Part shown: positions 49,054 through 58,146 of the stretch, piece after piece
Position numbering within the stretch: position 1 is the stretch's first letter
Layout of the letters: every line of letters begins with the position of its first letter
NCBI RefSeq assembly: GCF_013364215.1
Contig: NZ_CP054923.1
Location: forward strand, 248,001-312,000
DNA length: 64,000 bases
DNA from: Verrucosispora sp. NA02020
GTDB taxonomy: Bacteria > Actinomycetota > Actinomycetes > Mycobacteriales > Micromonosporaceae
Reading direction: 5' to 3'
Position numbers and translations under genes: made by a program
Notes under the pieces: model-generated
What the model was told of the DNA's origin: nothing
The model's database searches: none
The model's input: the letters and a program-made list of their open reading frames with translations, nothing else

Positions 49054-49527
49054 TCAGCGCCCGGTGGGCGGTTCCTCCCGGCGGCCGAGCACGTCGTCCA
49101 GGGCGCCGCGCTGCTGGGCCGGGGTGGTCCGGCCGGAGGCGACCAGGGCGTCCCGGATCTCGGTGAGCAGCTTGACCTCCTCGCTCGGTGCCGAGGGCGG
49201 CGGCTCCTCGCCCCGCTTGCGGCGCTCGGCCAGCTTGTTCATCGGGAAGACGACCAGGAAGTACAGCGCCGCCGCGGTGAGCAGGAACGTGATCAGCGCG
49301 TTGACGAAGGCGACCCAGTCGAACGGGATGCCCTCGATCGTCGGTGCGGTGCCCTCTAGGCCCTTGTCGCTTCCGGTGATCAGCACCACGAAGACGCGGA
49401 TCAGCGGTTCCAGGAACGACTTGGTGAGCTGCGTGACCACGCCGGTGAACGCGGCGCCGATGACGACGCCGACCGCGAGGTCGACGACGTTGCCGCGCAT
49501 GATGAAGTCTTTGAAGCCCTTGAGCAT
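49054..49527 (-). CDS. mscL: Large-conductance mechanosensitive channel MscL
   Basis: A 157-residue channel. The family start MLKGFKDFIMRGNVVDLAVGVVIGAAF is textbook for MscL (N-terminal helix and first membrane helix with the Gly-rich gate), then a periplasmic loop and the second helix FVNALITFLLTAAALYFLVV followed by a cytoplasmic helix EEVKLLTEIRDAL. Releases solutes on osmotic downshock. The periplasmic loop is slightly longer than in E. coli. Confidence 0.95.
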   Translation of the reverse strand: MLKGFKDFIMRGNVVDLAVGVVIGAAFTGVVTQLTKSFLEPLIRVFVVLITGSDKGLEGTAPTIEGIPFDWVAFVNALITFLLTAAALYFLVVFPMNKLAERRKRGEEPPPSAPSEEVKLLTEIRDALVASGRTTPAQQRGALDDVLGRREEPPTGR

Positions 49528-49566
49528 CCGTACTCCTGAGGTGTCCGGTTTTTCGTCGAGGACAAC

Positions 49567-50247
49567 CTATGCCTTGGGTGCGGACTCCAGGAAAGCACCG
49601 GCCTCCCGGGCCGCCAGCTCCGGGTCGCCGGCCCGGATGGCGGCCACCAGGCGGGCGTGGTCGACGTGCCGGTCCGGTGTCAGGGCGTCACCCATGGCCT
49701 GCGCGACGGTGCTGCGCAGGGCGGTCGCGACCGAGGCGTAGAGCTCGGCGAGCATGCCGTTGTGCGCCGCCGCGACGACGGCGGTGTGCAGCGCGACGTC
49801 GGCCTCCACGAACTCGGCGACCTCGCCGCCGCGCCAGGCCGCCTCGCGGGCCGCCAGCGCGGCGTCGAGGGCGGCCAGGTCCTCGGCGGTACGTCGGCGC
49901 GCGGCGAGCCGGGCGGCCTCCACCTCGAAGGCACGGCGTACCTCGATCACCTCGGTCATCCGGTCGTCGGTGAGGCGGCGGGCCACCACGGGTGCCAGTT
50001 CGTCGGTGGAGAGCACGTACGTCCCGGAGCCCTGCCGGCACTCCAGCACTCCGGCGTGGGCCAGGGCCCGGACCGCCTCGCGGACCGTGTTGCGCCCCAC
50101 GCCGAGATCCTCGACGAGTTGCGGCTCGGTCGGGATGCGGCTGCCCACCGGCCATTCGCCGGCCATGATCCGTCGCCGCAGTCGAGTGATGGTCTCGTTC
50201 GTCCGTCGGCCCCGGGGCGGGACGGCGGAATCAATCGCTGGTGGCAC
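49567..50247 (-). CDS. GntR/FadR-family transcriptional regulator
   Basis: A 226-residue regulator. The winged helix reads ITRLRRRIMAGEWPVGSRIPTEPQLVEDLGVGRNTVREAVRALAHAGVLECRQGSGTYV, followed by an FCD-type all-helical ligand domain with metal-ligand-like residues (DVALHTAVVAAAHN). Divergent from an MFS transporter with 50 bp between the starts, so it probably controls that gene. GTG start at 50247. Confidence 0.88.
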   Translation of the reverse strand: MPPAIDSAVPPRGRRTNETITRLRRRIMAGEWPVGSRIPTEPQLVEDLGVGRNTVREAVRALAHAGVLECRQGSGTYVLSTDELAPVVARRLTDDRMTEVIEVRRAFEVEAARLAARRRTAEDLAALDAALAAREAAWRGGEVAEFVEADVALHTAVVAAAHNGMLAELYASVATALRSTVAQAMGDALTPDRHVDHARLVAAIRAGDPELAAREAGAFLESAPKA

Positions 50248-50297
50248 TGGTTACAGCCACTCGCCGAAATTCATCCCATGATTGTAGGTTCGAGGTC

Positions 50298-51611
50298 ATG
50301 ACTCCGCCAGCCGCCGGCACCCCCGCCACCACTGCACCGACCGCCGGCGCCGCACCCGCTGCGACCGGGACCGCTGACGCCGGAAACCCGGTGGGCGGGG
50401 CGGATCGGGCGCGTGCCGGGTGGCTGCTGCTGGTCGGGATGCTGCTGGTGGCGCTGAACCTGCGGGCCGCGATGACCAGCCTCGGCGCACTGCTCGACGA
50501 GGTACGCGTCGGGTTGGCGCTCTCCGGCGCGATGGCGGGCGCCGTCACGACCCTGCCGGCCGTGGCGTTCGCCGGGTTGGGTGCGACCACGCCGTGGCTG
50601 GTCCGGCGGCTCTCCGCCCCGCGACTGCTGGTGCTGGCGATGATCGCGCTCACCGTCGGGCAGGTGCTGCGGGTGGTGACCGGGTCCGCCGTGGTGTTCC
50701 TGGCCACCAGCGCGCTCGCGCTGGCCGGGATCGCGGTGGCGAACATCCTGCTGCCGATGCTGGTCAAGCAACACTTCCCGCACCGGACCGGCCTGGTCAC
50801 CGGGGTGTACATGATGACGTTGACGGTGGGGGCGACGGCGGCTGCCGCCGCTGCGGTGCCGGTGGCGCACGCCTTCGGCTCGTGGCGGGCCGGACTGGGT
50901 GTCTGGGCGGCGCTCGCGGCGGTGGCCGTACTCCCGTGGTTGCCGGCGGCGCTGCGGACCGGTGGGGCCGCGCGGCGGTCGGGTCGGCACGGCGGGCGGG
51001 CGCGTCTGCGGATCAGTCCCGCGCGCACCCGGCTCGGCTGGGCGATGGCGCTCTATTTCGGCGCGCAGTCGCTGAGCGCGTACGCGATCATGGGCTGGCT
51101 GGCCGTGCTGTTCCGGGACGCCGGTTTCCGGCCGCAGGACGCCGGCCTGCTGCTGGCCGGGGTGACCGCGCTCGGGGTGCCGATCGCGCTGCTGATGCCG
51201 ACGCTGGCCGGTCGGCTGAGCGACCTGCGGCTGCTGGTGCTGGCGTTGACCGCCGCCTCCAGCGTGGCCTATCTGGGGCTGGCGTTCGCGCCGCGTGGCG
51301 GGGCGGTGCTCTGGGTGGTGCTGCTGGCGTTGGGGCAGGGTGCCTTCCCGCTCATCCTGGCCACCATCGGGCTGCGGGCGCGTACGGCCGACGGGACGGT
51401 CGCGTTGTCGGCCTTCACGCAGAGCGTCGGGTACCTCATCGCGGCGCTCGGGCCGCTGCTGGTCGGGATCCTGCACGAGTCCACCGGTGGGTGGACGGCA
51501 CCCCTGGGCTTCCTGCTGGTCGCACTCGCCGTGCAGACCGGGGCAGGAATCGTCATCGCTCGCCCTCGGTACATCGAGGACGAGCGAGGCCCGGCCGTGG
51601 CCGGTGGGTAG
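50298..51611 (+). CDS. CynX/NimT-family MFS transporter
   Basis: A 437-residue MFS protein with twelve hydrophobic helices. The conserved LNLRAAMTSLGALLDEVRVGL near residue 50 is characteristic of the cyanate/nitroimidazole (CynX/NimT) branch. ATG 50298 (MTPPAAG) is used; the longer in-frame start at 50241 lies inside the GntR gene. The N-terminal ~35 residues are Ala/Thr/Pro-rich and probably disordered. Substrate unknown. Confidence 0.85.
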   Translation: MTPPAAGTPATTAPTAGAAPAATGTADAGNPVGGADRARAGWLLLVGMLLVALNLRAAMTSLGALLDEVRVGLALSGAMAGAVTTLPAVAFAGLGATTPWLVRRLSAPRLLVLAMIALTVGQVLRVVTGSAVVFLATSALALAGIAVANILLPMLVKQHFPHRTGLVTGVYMMTLTVGATAAAAAAVPVAHAFGSWRAGLGVWAALAAVAVLPWLPAALRTGGAARRSGRHGGRARLRISPARTRLGWAMALYFGAQSLSAYAIMGWLAVLFRDAGFRPQDAGLLLAGVTALGVPIALLMPTLAGRLSDLRLLVLALTAASSVAYLGLAFAPRGGAVLWVVLLALGQGAFPLILATIGLRARTADGTVALSAFTQSVGYLIAALGPLLVGILHESTGGWTAPLGFLLVALAVQTGAGIVIARPRYIEDERGPAVAGG

Positions 51612-51621
51612 CGCGGTGGGG

Positions 51622-51975
51622 TCAGGAGGAGGTGGTGGGTTCCCCCGCGACCGCCTCGTCGACCGTCGGATAGGTGTGCAGGACCTCCACGAGGCCACTC
51701 ACCTCGAGGATGCGCAGCACGCCGCGTTGTGGCGCGGCCAACCGGACCACCCCGCCGGCCTCGTCGGAGCTGTTCTTCGCGCGGACGAACACCGACAGAC
51801 CGGTGGAATCGCAGAACGAGACATCCGACAGGTCGAACACGAGGCGGCTGCGCCCCTTGTCGAGCAGGTCGGTGATCTGGTCCTGCAGTTGCGGTGCGGT
51901 GGCCATGTCCAGTTCACCTGCGACCGACACCACGACCACGTCGCCGCGTTGCTCCGTGTGCACCGTCAGGGACAT
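51622..51975 (-). CDS. STAS-domain anti-sigma factor antagonist
   Basis: A 117-residue SpoIIAA/RsbV-type protein. The phospho-acceptor is Ser57 in VSFCDSTGLSVF. ATG 51975 has AGGAGGT 7 bases upstream. It would bind a serine-kinase anti-sigma factor when unphosphorylated and release a sigma factor. It is divergent from the RsbR/S/T operon starting at 52141 and converges with the MFS gene; the operon's phosphatases are obvious candidates to act on it. Confidence 0.9.
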   Translation of the reverse strand: MSLTVHTEQRGDVVVVSVAGELDMATAPQLQDQITDLLDKGRSRLVFDLSDVSFCDSTGLSVFVRAKNSSDEAGGVVRLAAPQRGVLRILEVSGLVEVLHTYPTVDEAVAGEPTTSS

Positions 51976-52140
51976 ATGCCAGACCTCCTGTTTATCGGAG
52001 GAACGGTATCCCACGCCGGGCCCGGTACGCAGAACGGGAGCACGATGAGGTGGCCCCCGTCATTCCCTTGCTTCGTGACAAGTAGTTTGTGGGTCCGCGG
52101 TGATAGAGTCCGGCCGGTCCAGGTCTAGGGGGGTAGTGCG

Positions 52141-53001
52141 ATGGCGTTGAGCGCTGACGAGAGTGGCCGCTTGGCGGACCTGCTCACCGGTCAGGCCGGA
52201 CAGGTCGTCCAGCGGTGGACCGAGGTCCTCGCCGCCCAGTTGCGGGGCCGACTCAGCCAGGCCGAACTGGTCCGGCAGGTGCAGGAGATGCACCGGGTGC
52301 TGGTGGACGCGCTCGGCAAGGGCGTGGGCGACCTCGCCGCCGAGGAGGCCACCGAGCTGCGGGCCGTGCTCGCCGAGGTCTCCCGTGGGCAGGCCCGGCA
52401 GGGCTTCACCGCCAGCGAGACCGCCAGCAGCGTGTTCGCCCTCAAGGAGGCCCTGCTGACGGTCATGGAGACCGATCAGGGCACCGGAACGCTGCGCGAC
52501 TTCGTCGCCTTCTCGGCGCTGGTCGACCAGATGGGCCTCTTCACCTTCGAGACCTACGTCCGCACCCGCGAGAGCCTGATCGCCGACCAGGCGGAGCAAC
52601 TGCTGGAGCTCTCCACCCCGGTGGTCAAGCTCTGGGAGGGCGTGGTGGCGGTGCCGCTGGTCGGCACGCTCGACTCGGCCCGCGCCCAGGTGGTGATGGA
52701 GCGGCTGCTACAGACCCTGGTCGACACCGGCTCGCCGTACGCGATCATCGACATCACCGGCGTACCGGCGGTCGACACCCAGGTCGCCCAGCACATCCTG
52801 AAGACCGTGGTGGCGGCCCGCCTGATGGGCGCCGACTGCATCATCTCCGGCATCCGGCCGCAGATCGCCCAGACCATCGTCGCGCTCGGCATCGAGTTCG
52901 GCGACATCGCCACCAAGGCGAGCCTCGCCGACGCGCTGCGGCACGTGCTGCGGCTCACCGGCGTCGAGGCGAACCGGCGACAGACCCGCCGGGAGGTCTG
53001 A
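52141..53001 (+). CDS. RsbR-like stressosome protein
   Basis: A 286-residue protein. An N-terminal helical domain (about 1-150, QRWTEVLAAQLRGRLSQAELVRQ) resembles the RsbR non-heme globin-like sensor region. The STAS domain follows from EGVVAVPLVGTLDSARAQVVMERLL, with the ITGVPAVDTQVAQHI strand carrying a Thr/Asp phospho-site region. First gene of a six-gene operon; the stop overlaps the RsbS start by one base. Confidence 0.88.
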   Translation: MALSADESGRLADLLTGQAGQVVQRWTEVLAAQLRGRLSQAELVRQVQEMHRVLVDALGKGVGDLAAEEATELRAVLAEVSRGQARQGFTASETASSVFALKEALLTVMETDQGTGTLRDFVAFSALVDQMGLFTFETYVRTRESLIADQAEQLLELSTPVVKLWEGVVAVPLVGTLDSARAQVVMERLLQTLVDTGSPYAIIDITGVPAVDTQVAQHILKTVVAARLMGADCIISGIRPQIAQTIVALGIEFGDIATKASLADALRHVLRLTGVEANRRQTRREV

Positions 53002-53417
53002 TGGAGCGGGTGCCGATTCTCAAGATCGGCGACATCCTGCTGGTCTCCATCCAGCTCGACATGTCCGACCAGACGGCCGTGGCCCTCCAGGAGGACCTGG
53101 CCGAGCGGATCGTCGCCACCGGCTGTCACGGCGTGATCATCGACATCACCGCCCTGGACATCGTCGACTCCTTCGTCGGCCGGATGCTCTCCACCATCGC
53201 CTCCATCTCCCGGGTGCTCGATGCCGAGACGGTGGTGGTCGGGATGCGTCCGGCGGTCGCCATCACCCTGGTCGAGCTGGGCCTGTCGCTCAACGGCATC
53301 CGGACCGCCCTGAACGTCGAGCGCGGGATGGAACTCATCGCGGCCGACCGCGCCGACGACCTCCACGACGACGACTTCCACGACGGGGCGGATCCCGAGC
53401 CGACGGCGTCGTCATGA
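53001..53417 (+). CDS. RsbS-like STAS protein
   Basis: A 138-residue single STAS domain. MERVPILKIGDILLVSIQ and the phospho-Ser57 site DIVDSFVGRMLS are typical of RsbS, the stressosome scaffold that holds the RsbT kinase. The C-terminal tail is acidic (DDLHDDDFHDGADPE). It overlaps RsbT by 4 bp. Confidence 0.92.
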   Translation: MERVPILKIGDILLVSIQLDMSDQTAVALQEDLAERIVATGCHGVIIDITALDIVDSFVGRMLSTIASISRVLDAETVVVGMRPAVAITLVELGLSLNGIRTALNVERGMELIAADRADDLHDDDFHDGADPEPTASS

Positions 53418-53833
53418 CCAGCGGTGTCGACCTGGGGCGTCCCCAGGCGCAGACGGTCGGCAGCGACGAGGACGTGGTCCGCGTCCGGCAACTGGTGCGT
53501 ACCGTGGCGGTGGCGGTCAAGCTGTCGCTGGTCGACCAGACCAAGGTGGTCACCGCGGCCAGCGAGCTGGCCCGGAACACACTGGTGTACGGCGGTGGCG
53601 GCACGGTCGAGGTCTCCAAAGTCGACAACGGCCGCAGGTCCGGCATCACGATCGTCTTCGCGGACGACGGTCCGGGCATCGTCGACCTGGACCTCGCCCT
53701 GACCGACGGCTACACCACCGGCGGCGGCCTCGGTCTCGGCCTGAGCGGTGCCCGCCGGCTGGTGGACGAGTTCGACATCCAGACCGCGCCCGGGCAGGGC
53801 ACCCGGATCACGATCACCAAGTGGTCCCGGTGA
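53414..53833 (+). CDS. RsbT-like serine-protein kinase
   Basis: A 139-residue GHKL ATPase: N-box ASELARNTLVYGGGG, G1 box VFADDGPGI, G2 GGLGLGLSGARRLVDEF. In the B. subtilis model RsbT phosphorylates RsbR and RsbS and then activates the RsbU phosphatase. Here the next genes encode PP2C phosphatases. GTGA overlap with the next gene. Confidence 0.92.
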   Translation: MTSGVDLGRPQAQTVGSDEDVVRVRQLVRTVAVAVKLSLVDQTKVVTAASELARNTLVYGGGGTVEVSKVDNGRRSGITIVFADDGPGIVDLDLALTDGYTTGGGLGLGLSGARRLVDEFDIQTAPGQGTRITITKWSR

Positions 53834-54843
53834 CCGCCGCGCCGGTCTCCGACCGGGGCACCTGGTACCGCGTGGAGAACGGCAGCACCGGCAGTGCGGT
53901 GCGGCGGGCGGCCGAGCGCCTGGGGAATGAACTGGCGCTGCCCGAGGGCCGGATCGCCGACCTGGCCATCGTCGCCGCCGAGCTGACCAGCAATCTGATC
54001 AAGCACGCCGACGACGGTATGCTGCTGCTCCGGCCGGTACGCCGCGAGATGGACGCCGGGGTCGAGCTGATCGCCCTGGACTCCGGTCCGGGCATGGCCG
54101 ACCTGGCGCAGTCCGCGCGGGACGGGCACTCCACCACCGGCACCCTCGGCATCGGTCTGGGCGCGATCGTGCGCCAGGCGAGCTGGTTCGACGCGTACTC
54201 CTGGCCCGGCCGGGGCACCGTTATCGCGGTACGCGTGTTCGGGGGCGCGGACACCGACCTGCCCTGGGTCGGCGGGCTGACCCGGCCGCTGGCCGGCGAG
54301 ACGGTCTGTGGGGACGGTTACGCCTGGCGGGTCGTGGGCGATCGCCGTCAGGTGCTGGTCACCGACGGTCTCGGGCACGGCCCGCTGGCCGGGGCGGCCA
54401 CCGACGCCGCGCTCGCCGCGTTCCGTGGTGCCCCGGCCGCCGCCCCGGCCGAGGTCGTCGCCCACCTGCACCGCTCGCTGTCGCACACCCGTGGTGCCGC
54501 GCTCGCGGTGGCCGAGCCGGACCCGGCGGGGGCGCTGTTGCGGTACGCCGGGTTGGGCAACATCAGCGGCGTGGTCATCGACGCGGATGGCCGGCGGCGT
54601 GGCCTGGTCTCGCTGCCCGGAATCGCCGGGCACCAGCGGCCCACGATCCGGCAGTACGACTACCCGTTCGGCCCGGACAGCCTGCTGGTGATGCACTCCG
54701 ACGGGGTGGTGGACCGCTGGCGGATCGAGGACTATCCCGGCCTCGTCGGGCGGTCGCCGCTGGTGACGGCCGCCACGTTGCTGCGCGACGCCGGGACCCG
54801 ACGCGACGACGCCGGAGTACTGGTGGCAAGGTCCTGGTCATGA
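53830..54843 (+). CDS. Fused RsbT/RsbW-like ATPase and PP2C (RsbX-like) phosphatase
   Basis: A 337-residue protein with two modules. Residues ~1-130 form a GHKL ATPase (ELTSNLIKHADDG N-box, LDSGPGM, LGIGLGAIVRQ). Residues ~150-337 form an SpoIIE/RsbX-type PP2C phosphatase (VTDGLGHGPLAGAATDAALAAF, YAGLGNISGVVIDA, MHSDGVVDRW). GTG 53830 gives a 4-bp overlap; GTG 53821 is also in frame. It could phosphorylate and dephosphorylate stressosome proteins, resetting the signal. Confidence 0.85.
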   Translation: MTAAPVSDRGTWYRVENGSTGSAVRRAAERLGNELALPEGRIADLAIVAAELTSNLIKHADDGMLLLRPVRREMDAGVELIALDSGPGMADLAQSARDGHSTTGTLGIGLGAIVRQASWFDAYSWPGRGTVIAVRVFGGADTDLPWVGGLTRPLAGETVCGDGYAWRVVGDRRQVLVTDGLGHGPLAGAATDAALAAFRGAPAAAPAEVVAHLHRSLSHTRGAALAVAEPDPAGALLRYAGLGNISGVVIDADGRRRGLVSLPGIAGHQRPTIRQYDYPFGPDSLLVMHSDGVVDRWRIEDYPGLVGRSPLVTAATLLRDAGTRRDDAGVLVARSWS

Positions 54844-56189
54844 CCACCGCCTCGCTGATGCAGATGGCGCTCCGGGTCGAACAGGACATCTTCGTGGTCC
54901 GCCAGCGTGGCCGCGAGGTGGCCGGCGTACTCGGCCTGGAGCACCAGGACCAGGTCCGGATCGCCACCGCGATCAGCGAGGTCGCCCGGGACCTGTTGCG
55001 GGCCGTCGGCGGGGCGGACGTGGTCTTCGCCGTCGCCGACACCGTGGACGGCCGTCACCACCTGCGCGTCGACCTCGTTCCGGTGGCGCCGCTGCCGGAC
55101 GGGCGCTACCAGCCCGAGTCCGGCGCGGTGGCGCGTCTGGTGGACACACTCGGCGTGGTTGCCGAGGAGCAAGTTACGGTCGTCAGGATGTCGCGACGGA
55201 TCCCGGCCACCGCTGCGGCGCTCACCCCCGAGCGCCTCGCCCAGTTGCGCGCCCGACTCGCCGAGAGCGCGCCGGGCACGGCGGAGGAGGAGCTCGCCAC
55301 CCAGAACACCCAGCTCATCGCCGCCCTCGACGAGGTACGCACCCAGCGCGACGAGCTGGCCCGGCTCAACGAGGAACTGGAACAGACCAACCAAGGTGTG
55401 ATGGCGCTGTACCACCAGCTCACCGACGAGCTGGAGGCGACGAACACGGGCGTCGTGGCGCTCTACGCCGAGTTGGACGAGAAGTCGGCGCAGTTGCGTG
55501 CCGCGAGCGAGTCCAAGACGCGGTTCCTGGCGAACGTCAGCCACGAGCTGCGGGCCCCGGTCACCGCGATCATCGGGCTGGCCCGGCTGTTGGGCGACTC
55601 CGCCTCCGACCCGCTCACCAGCGAGCAGGAGCGCCAGGTCGGCCTGATCCGTGGCTCCGCCTCGGATCTGCTGTCCCTGGTCAACGAGTTGCTCGACCTG
55701 GCCAAGGCGGAGTCCGGCCGGATCGAGCCGGCCATGGCGGACGTCGACCTCAAGGCCCTTTTCGGACAGTTGCGGGGCACCCTGCGGGCGCTGCCCACCG
55801 CCGGTGACGTGGCGCTGGTGGTGGAGGAGCCGCCGGCACCTGCCACGCTGCGGACCGACGAGGTGCTGCTCGCCCAGGTGCTGCGCAACCTGCTGCACAA
55901 CGGGTTGAAGTTCACCGCCGAGGGTGAGGTGCGGCTGCGCGCCGAGCAGCACGACGGTGGCTGGCGACTCTCCGTGTCGGACACCGGGGCGGGCATCCCT
56001 GCCGAGCTGCACGAGCGGGTGTTCGAGGAGTTCTACCAGGCACCCGGCCCGACGCGGACCGGCGGCACCGGCCTCGGCCTGCCGTACGCCCGGCGGCTGG
56101 TGACCCTGCTCGGCGGCACCCTCGACCTGGCCAGCGAAACCGGCCGGGGCAGCACCTTCACGGTCTCGCTGCCGGCGGACGGAGTCTGA
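54840..56189 (+). CDS. Sensor histidine kinase with N-terminal RsbT-like domain
   Basis: A 449-residue cytoplasmic kinase. Residues 1-120 resemble an RsbT-type domain (FVVRQRGREVAGVLGL...VRIATAISEVARDLL) whose ATP-site motifs are degenerate. A coiled coil follows (about 145-225, repeats of ELxxxN), then HisKA with the phospho-His235 in LANVSHELRAP and HATPase_c (VLRNLLHNGLKFT, DTGAGIP, GTGLGLPYARRLV). It links partner switching to phosphorelay signalling. Overlaps its neighbours by 4 bp and 0-1 bp. Confidence 0.88.
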   Translation: MTTASLMQMALRVEQDIFVVRQRGREVAGVLGLEHQDQVRIATAISEVARDLLRAVGGADVVFAVADTVDGRHHLRVDLVPVAPLPDGRYQPESGAVARLVDTLGVVAEEQVTVVRMSRRIPATAAALTPERLAQLRARLAESAPGTAEEELATQNTQLIAALDEVRTQRDELARLNEELEQTNQGVMALYHQLTDELEATNTGVVALYAELDEKSAQLRAASESKTRFLANVSHELRAPVTAIIGLARLLGDSASDPLTSEQERQVGLIRGSASDLLSLVNELLDLAKAESGRIEPAMADVDLKALFGQLRGTLRALPTAGDVALVVEEPPAPATLRTDEVLLAQVLRNLLHNGLKFTAEGEVRLRAEQHDGGWRLSVSDTGAGIPAELHERVFEEFYQAPGPTRTGGTGLGLPYARRLVTLLGGTLDLASETGRGSTFTVSLPADGV

Positions 56190-56190
56190 C

Positions 56191-57726
56191 GTGGACGGCG
56201 CCGCGACAGTTCTCGTGGTCGACGACAGCCGGACCAAGCGCTACCTGTTGGTGAGCTGGTTGACCCGGGCCGGTTTCACCGTGCTCGAAGCCGAGACGGG
56301 CGGCGAGGCGTTGCGTCGCGTCGGGGTCGACCCGGTCGACCTGGTGGTGCTCGACGTCCGGCTGTCGGACATGAGTGGCTTCGAGGTCTGCGAGCAGATC
56401 AAGGCGGCGCACCCGGCGCTACCGGTGATCCACGTCTCCGCGCACGCGATCGACACCGCCGACCGCACCCAGGGGCTGACCCGGGGGGCGGACGCCTACC
56501 TGGCGGAGCCGATCGAGCCGGAGGAACTGATCGCCACCGCCCACGCGGTGCTGCGCTACTACCAGGCGCGACAACGGGCCGAACTGCTCGCCGAACGCCT
56601 CACCGGGTTGGCCGACACCACCCTGGCGGTGCACTCCGCGCCGAACTTCGCCCGGCTGCTGGAATCGGCGGCGGCGGGAGCCGCCGAGATCTTCAAGAGC
56701 CCGGCCGCAGTGGTCGCCGAGACCTTCGACGGTGACTGCCTGGCCGGGGTCTCCACCGGTCCCGGTGCCGGGGGCCGCATCGTGCCCTGGGTGGTCGACG
56801 ACACCGGCGTACCGACCGGCACCGTCGTCTCCGTACAGGATCCCGCCGACTGGGCGCTCGCCGACTGGCCGACCGACGACACGGTCACGGTGGCCGCCGC
56901 CCGGCTGCGCGAGGACCGCGCGCCGATCTACATCGTGGTCCCCACCGGCACCCAGACCGCCCGTACGCCGGTGCTGGTCCAGCTCGCGCAGGCGGTGGCG
57001 TCGGCGGCGGAGGCACAGCGCTCCTTCGACGAGGAGCACCGGATCGCGGTGACCCTGCAACGCAGCCTCCTGCCACGGCGCATCCCCGAGATCGCCGGGC
57101 TCGACCTGGCCGTCCGGTACGAGCCGGCCAGCGCCCGGACCGAGGTGGGCGGCGACTTCTACGAGCTGGTGATGCTCGACGGCCACCTGCTGCTGGCCAT
57201 CGGCGACGTGGCGGGCCACTCGCTGCACGCGGCGACGGTGATGGCCGAGCTGCGGCACGCGGTGCGGGCGTACGCGGTGGAGGGACACCAGCCGGGCGAG
57301 ATCCTGCACCGGGTCAACGAGTTGATGCGGACGTTGCTGCCCGACGAGCTGGCGACCATCTGTGTGCTGCTGCTGGACCCGTCCACCGGACACGTCCGGC
57401 TGGCCAGTGCCGGGCACCTGCCGCCGCTGATCAATCAGGACGGCAAGGTCGAGTACGTGCAGCACTCCGCGCCGCTGCTCGGCGTACGCGCGCCCCGTCC
57501 GGCGGATCTGGAGTTCGTCCTGCCGGCCGGCGCGACGATGGTCTTCTACACCGACGGGTTGATCGAACGGCGGGACGCCACCATCGACGACGGACTGGCC
57601 GCCCTGTCGGTCAGTGCGTCCCGGGTGGACGACGACCTGGACCGCTTCTGCGAGCGCCTGCTCGTCGAACTCGCCCCGCACGAGATCCAGGACGACGTCG
57701 CCGTCGTCGCCCTCCGCCGCCGCTGA
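56191..57726 (+). CDS. Receiver-PP2C phosphatase (RsbU/RsbP-like response regulator)
   Basis: A 511-residue protein from GTG 56191. The receiver has VLVVDDSRTKR and acceptor Asp55 in LVVLDVRLSDMSGF. A GAF-like middle region follows (~130-280). The C-terminal SpoIIE-type PP2C domain reads EVGGDFYELVMLDGHLLLAIGDVAGHS, ASAGHLPPLI, FYTDGLIERR. Phosphorylation by the upstream kinase should control dephosphorylation of a STAS antagonist, possibly that of 51622-51975. Confidence 0.92.
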   Translation: MDGAATVLVVDDSRTKRYLLVSWLTRAGFTVLEAETGGEALRRVGVDPVDLVVLDVRLSDMSGFEVCEQIKAAHPALPVIHVSAHAIDTADRTQGLTRGADAYLAEPIEPEELIATAHAVLRYYQARQRAELLAERLTGLADTTLAVHSAPNFARLLESAAAGAAEIFKSPAAVVAETFDGDCLAGVSTGPGAGGRIVPWVVDDTGVPTGTVVSVQDPADWALADWPTDDTVTVAAARLREDRAPIYIVVPTGTQTARTPVLVQLAQAVASAAEAQRSFDEEHRIAVTLQRSLLPRRIPEIAGLDLAVRYEPASARTEVGGDFYELVMLDGHLLLAIGDVAGHSLHAATVMAELRHAVRAYAVEGHQPGEILHRVNELMRTLLPDELATICVLLLDPSTGHVRLASAGHLPPLINQDGKVEYVQHSAPLLGVRAPRPADLEFVLPAGATMVFYTDGLIERRDATIDDGLAALSVSASRVDDDLDRFCERLLVELAPHEIQDDVAVVALRRR

Positions 57727-57735
57727 GGCGTCGAT

Positions 57736-57957
57736 CTACCCCTGCTCGTCGTCGTCCGCCTGGCGTGGCTGGCGGTACCGGCGGATGTACTCCTCGACGT
57801 CAGCGCGTAGCCAGATCTTGCCGACCGACAGGACCTGGTACGGCTGCGGGAAGTTCGGATGCGCGGCGATCTGGCGGAAGCGGGATCGGCCTACACCGAG
57901 CATCGCCAGGATCTCGCCAGCGGCCACCAGAGGCCCTGGCCCACGGTCCTTGCCCAT
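57736..57957 (-). CDS. AlpA-like helix-turn-helix (excisionase-type) protein
   Basis: A 73-residue MerR/AlpA-type DNA-binding protein (VAAGEILAMLGVGRSRFRQIAAHPNFPQPYQVLSVGKIWLRADVEEYI). Such genes are common in integrated elements but also as stand-alone regulators in actinomycetes. A TTGACA hexamer on the minus strand lies about 30 bp upstream of the ATG. It converges with the phosphatase operon. Confidence 0.8.
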   Translation of the reverse strand: MGKDRGPGPLVAAGEILAMLGVGRSRFRQIAAHPNFPQPYQVLSVGKIWLRADVEEYIRRYRQPRQADDDEQG

Positions 57958-58146
57958 GCCAAGGAAGGTAGGCGCACGGTAGCCTGTCAATAGGGTCGCG
58001 CATGAGTGGGTACACCTTTGGGGGCGCGCCAATGTTGACAGGGGGGTCGGTGTTGGGTTGGGATCGGGGTAGGCCCCTCGGCTGCTGGAGGCCGAGCCCG
58101 GCGGCCGAGGGCTTGCCGCCCGTCCCACCCCCGGGAGGAGCCCCGA

